From contig JAEEXY010000003.1 of NCBI GenBank assembly GCA_016288005.1, positions 26,801 to 90,800 on the forward strand: a stretch of DNA of 64,000 bases, written 5' to 3'. This document shows positions 63,096 to 64,000 of the stretch, in pieces. Both the position numbers and the translations under genes were made by a program. The stretch comes from Lachnospiraceae bacterium (GTDB taxonomy: Bacteria; Bacillota; Clostridia; Lachnospirales; Lachnospiraceae). The notes beneath the pieces are model-generated. The model was not told the origin of the DNA. It worked only from the letters and a program-made list of their open reading frames with translations, and ran no database searches. Each line of letters starts with the position of its first letter. The stretch's first letter is position 1.

Positions 63096-64000
63096 ATGAA
63101 AGAACGCTTATATATTTCGATAGATCTGAAGTCCTTTTATGCCAGCTGCGAGCTGGTCTCCCGCGGACTCGATCCTCTCACGACAAATCTTGTGGTAGCT
63201 GACCCGTCACGCACGGAAAAGACCATCTGTCTGGCAGTATCCCCGAGCCTTAAAACGTATGGGATACCGGGCAGACCCCGACTTTTCGAAGTGGTACAGA
63301 AAGTAAAAGAAGTCAACGCCGAGCGCTTCAGGGCAGCAAAAAGGCTAGGCCTCTCGTTCCGAGCATCCTCATCGGATGCTCTGGCCCTTGATGCCGATCC
63401 TTCGCTGGAGCTCGAGTATATAATCGCACCCCCGCGTATGAAACTGTACGAGGAGATCAGCACGAAGATCTATTCCATATATCTTAAGTATGTCAGTGAG
63501 GAGGATATCCACGTCTACTCCATAGACGAATGCTTCATTGACGTTACGGACTATCTCAATACCTATTCGTCAACCGCCCATGACCTGGCCATGTCCATGA
63601 TCCGGGATGTCTTAAAAGAGACCGGCATCACAGCTACTGCAGGCATCGGAACAAACCTGTATCTGGCTAAGGTCGCCATGGATATCGTAGCGAAACACGT
63701 ACCCGCAGATGAACAGGGTGTCAGGATCGCGGAGCTTAATGAAAAGAGCTACCGTGAACAGTTATGGTGTCATACTCCTCTCACAGACTTCTGGCGTGTC
63801 GGCGCAGGCATTGCTAAACGCCTTTCAACTCTCGGGATACATACGATGGGTGATATCGCGCGTCAGAGCGTACTCGACGAAGATGCGCTCTACTCTGCCC
63901 TCGGGATCAACGCGGAACTGCTGATCGACCACGCATGGGGCTGGGAACCGGTGGGGATTGCCGATATCAAGGCATACAAGCCCGAGACCAACAGCATATC
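63096..64000 (+). CDS. Y-family DNA polymerase, ImpB/UmuC-like, 3' end outside window
   Basis: Starts at the ATG at 63096 with GAAAGGATC eight bases upstream; 301 codons are open to the window end. The palm shows ISIDLKSFYASCE, the catalytic acidic pair in VYSIDECFIDVT, and the finger/little-finger region with GIGTNLYLAKVAMDIVAKH. It belongs to the ImpB/UmuC-like branch found on phages and plasmids (YqjW/UvrX-like), which bypasses DNA damage. The N-terminal 100 residues include the branch's characteristic insert. It likely shares the SOS or mobile-element role of its small neighbours. Confidence 0.93.
   Translation, partial: MKERLYISIDLKSFYASCELVSRGLDPLTTNLVVADPSRTEKTICLAVSPSLKTYGIPGRPRLFEVVQKVKEVNAERFRAAKRLGLSFRASSSDALALDADPSLELEYIIAPPRMKLYEEISTKIYSIYLKYVSEEDIHVYSIDECFIDVTDYLNTYSSTAHDLAMSMIRDVLKETGITATAGIGTNLYLAKVAMDIVAKHVPADEQGVRIAELNEKSYREQLWCHTPLTDFWRVGAGIAKRLSTLGIHTMGDIARQSVLDEDALYSALGINAELLIDHAWGWEPVGIADIKAYKPETNSI

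Noticed and set aside
1..64000. CRISPR arrays, tRNA and rRNA genes, insertion sequences, integrases
   Set aside because: I saw no regularly spaced repeats, no cloverleaf-type tRNA ends and no transposase or integrase motifs.

Overview
The window looks like chromosomal DNA of an anaerobic, motile, xylan-using Clostridia member, probably Lachnospiraceae. Base composition is near 50% GC and genes have strong AGGAGG-type ribosome sites. It carries a complete [FeFe]-hydrogenase maturation set, intracellular xylan enzymes (a GH10-esterase fusion and a GH115 alpha-glucuronidase), many small zinc-ribbon proteins, and c-di-GMP and chemotaxis genes. The species assignment is inference; no rRNA or tRNA gene was recognised, nor any CRISPR array, transposase or integrase.

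Layout. 1-4.4 kb (minus): the 5' part of a chemotaxis receptor, a small protein, a MazG-like pyrophosphohydrolase and a nuclease-helicase. 4.4-6.8 kb (plus): pyroglutamyl peptidase and an ABC exporter. 6.8-10.1 kb (minus): isochorismatase-like, nitroreductase, DUF362 ferredoxin-like and HD proteins. 10.1-13.2 kb: a WYL regulator overlapping a cytoplasmic GH10 xylanase-esterase fusion. 13.3-23.2 kb: a long minus-strand run reading DUF3990 protein, dus, giant leucine-rich-repeat protein, Fe-S aldo/keto reductase, TM1266-type regulator, hydF, hydE, hydG. 23.4 kb: a Lar-like zinc protein.

23.6-35.4 kb is the most striking part. A TetR gene, a heterodimeric ABC exporter, an HMA protein, a DUF6110 protein, a P1B-type ATPase, a MATE/AraC/ECF-S-component operon and a secreted protein lie together. 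Copies of one palindrome, GTTAGC-N4-GCTAAC, sit in their control regions. This reads as one TetR-controlled regulon, probably for metal or metallophore/cofactor traffic.

35.4-39.1 kb: an operon of flavodoxin, OhrR-like MarR regulator, radical SAM protein and a membrane-fused lipase. 39.2-42.1 kb: GH115 alpha-glucuronidase coupled to a metallo-hydrolase; the GH115 gene contains two palindromic repeat elements inside its reading frame. 42.1-45.5 kb: nitroreductase, rubrerythrin-like protein, vWA protein, macro/HTH-like protein and a Nudix hydrolase. 45.7-49.3 kb: a strongly expressed-looking lipoprotein and a PAS-GGDEF-EAL protein. 49.3-52.3 kb: an operon of alpha/beta hydrolase, acyltransferase and DUF6320 protein. 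52.5-61.0 kb: nudC, a diguanylate cyclase and a long minus-strand array of small and household-type enzymes. 61.3-64 kb: a plus-strand block with a small membrane protein, macro domain, two small proteins, a second Lar-like protein and a truncated Y-family polymerase, resembling accessory DNA-damage modules of phages and conjugative elements.

The best candidates for an undescribed system are the palindrome-linked transport regulon (23.6-35.4 kb), the HMA/DUF6110/P1B-ATPase unit inside it, the nuclease-helicase/MazG pair (2.1-4.3 kb), and the two ADP-ribose-linked blocks (43.3-45.1 kb and 60.2-64 kb).
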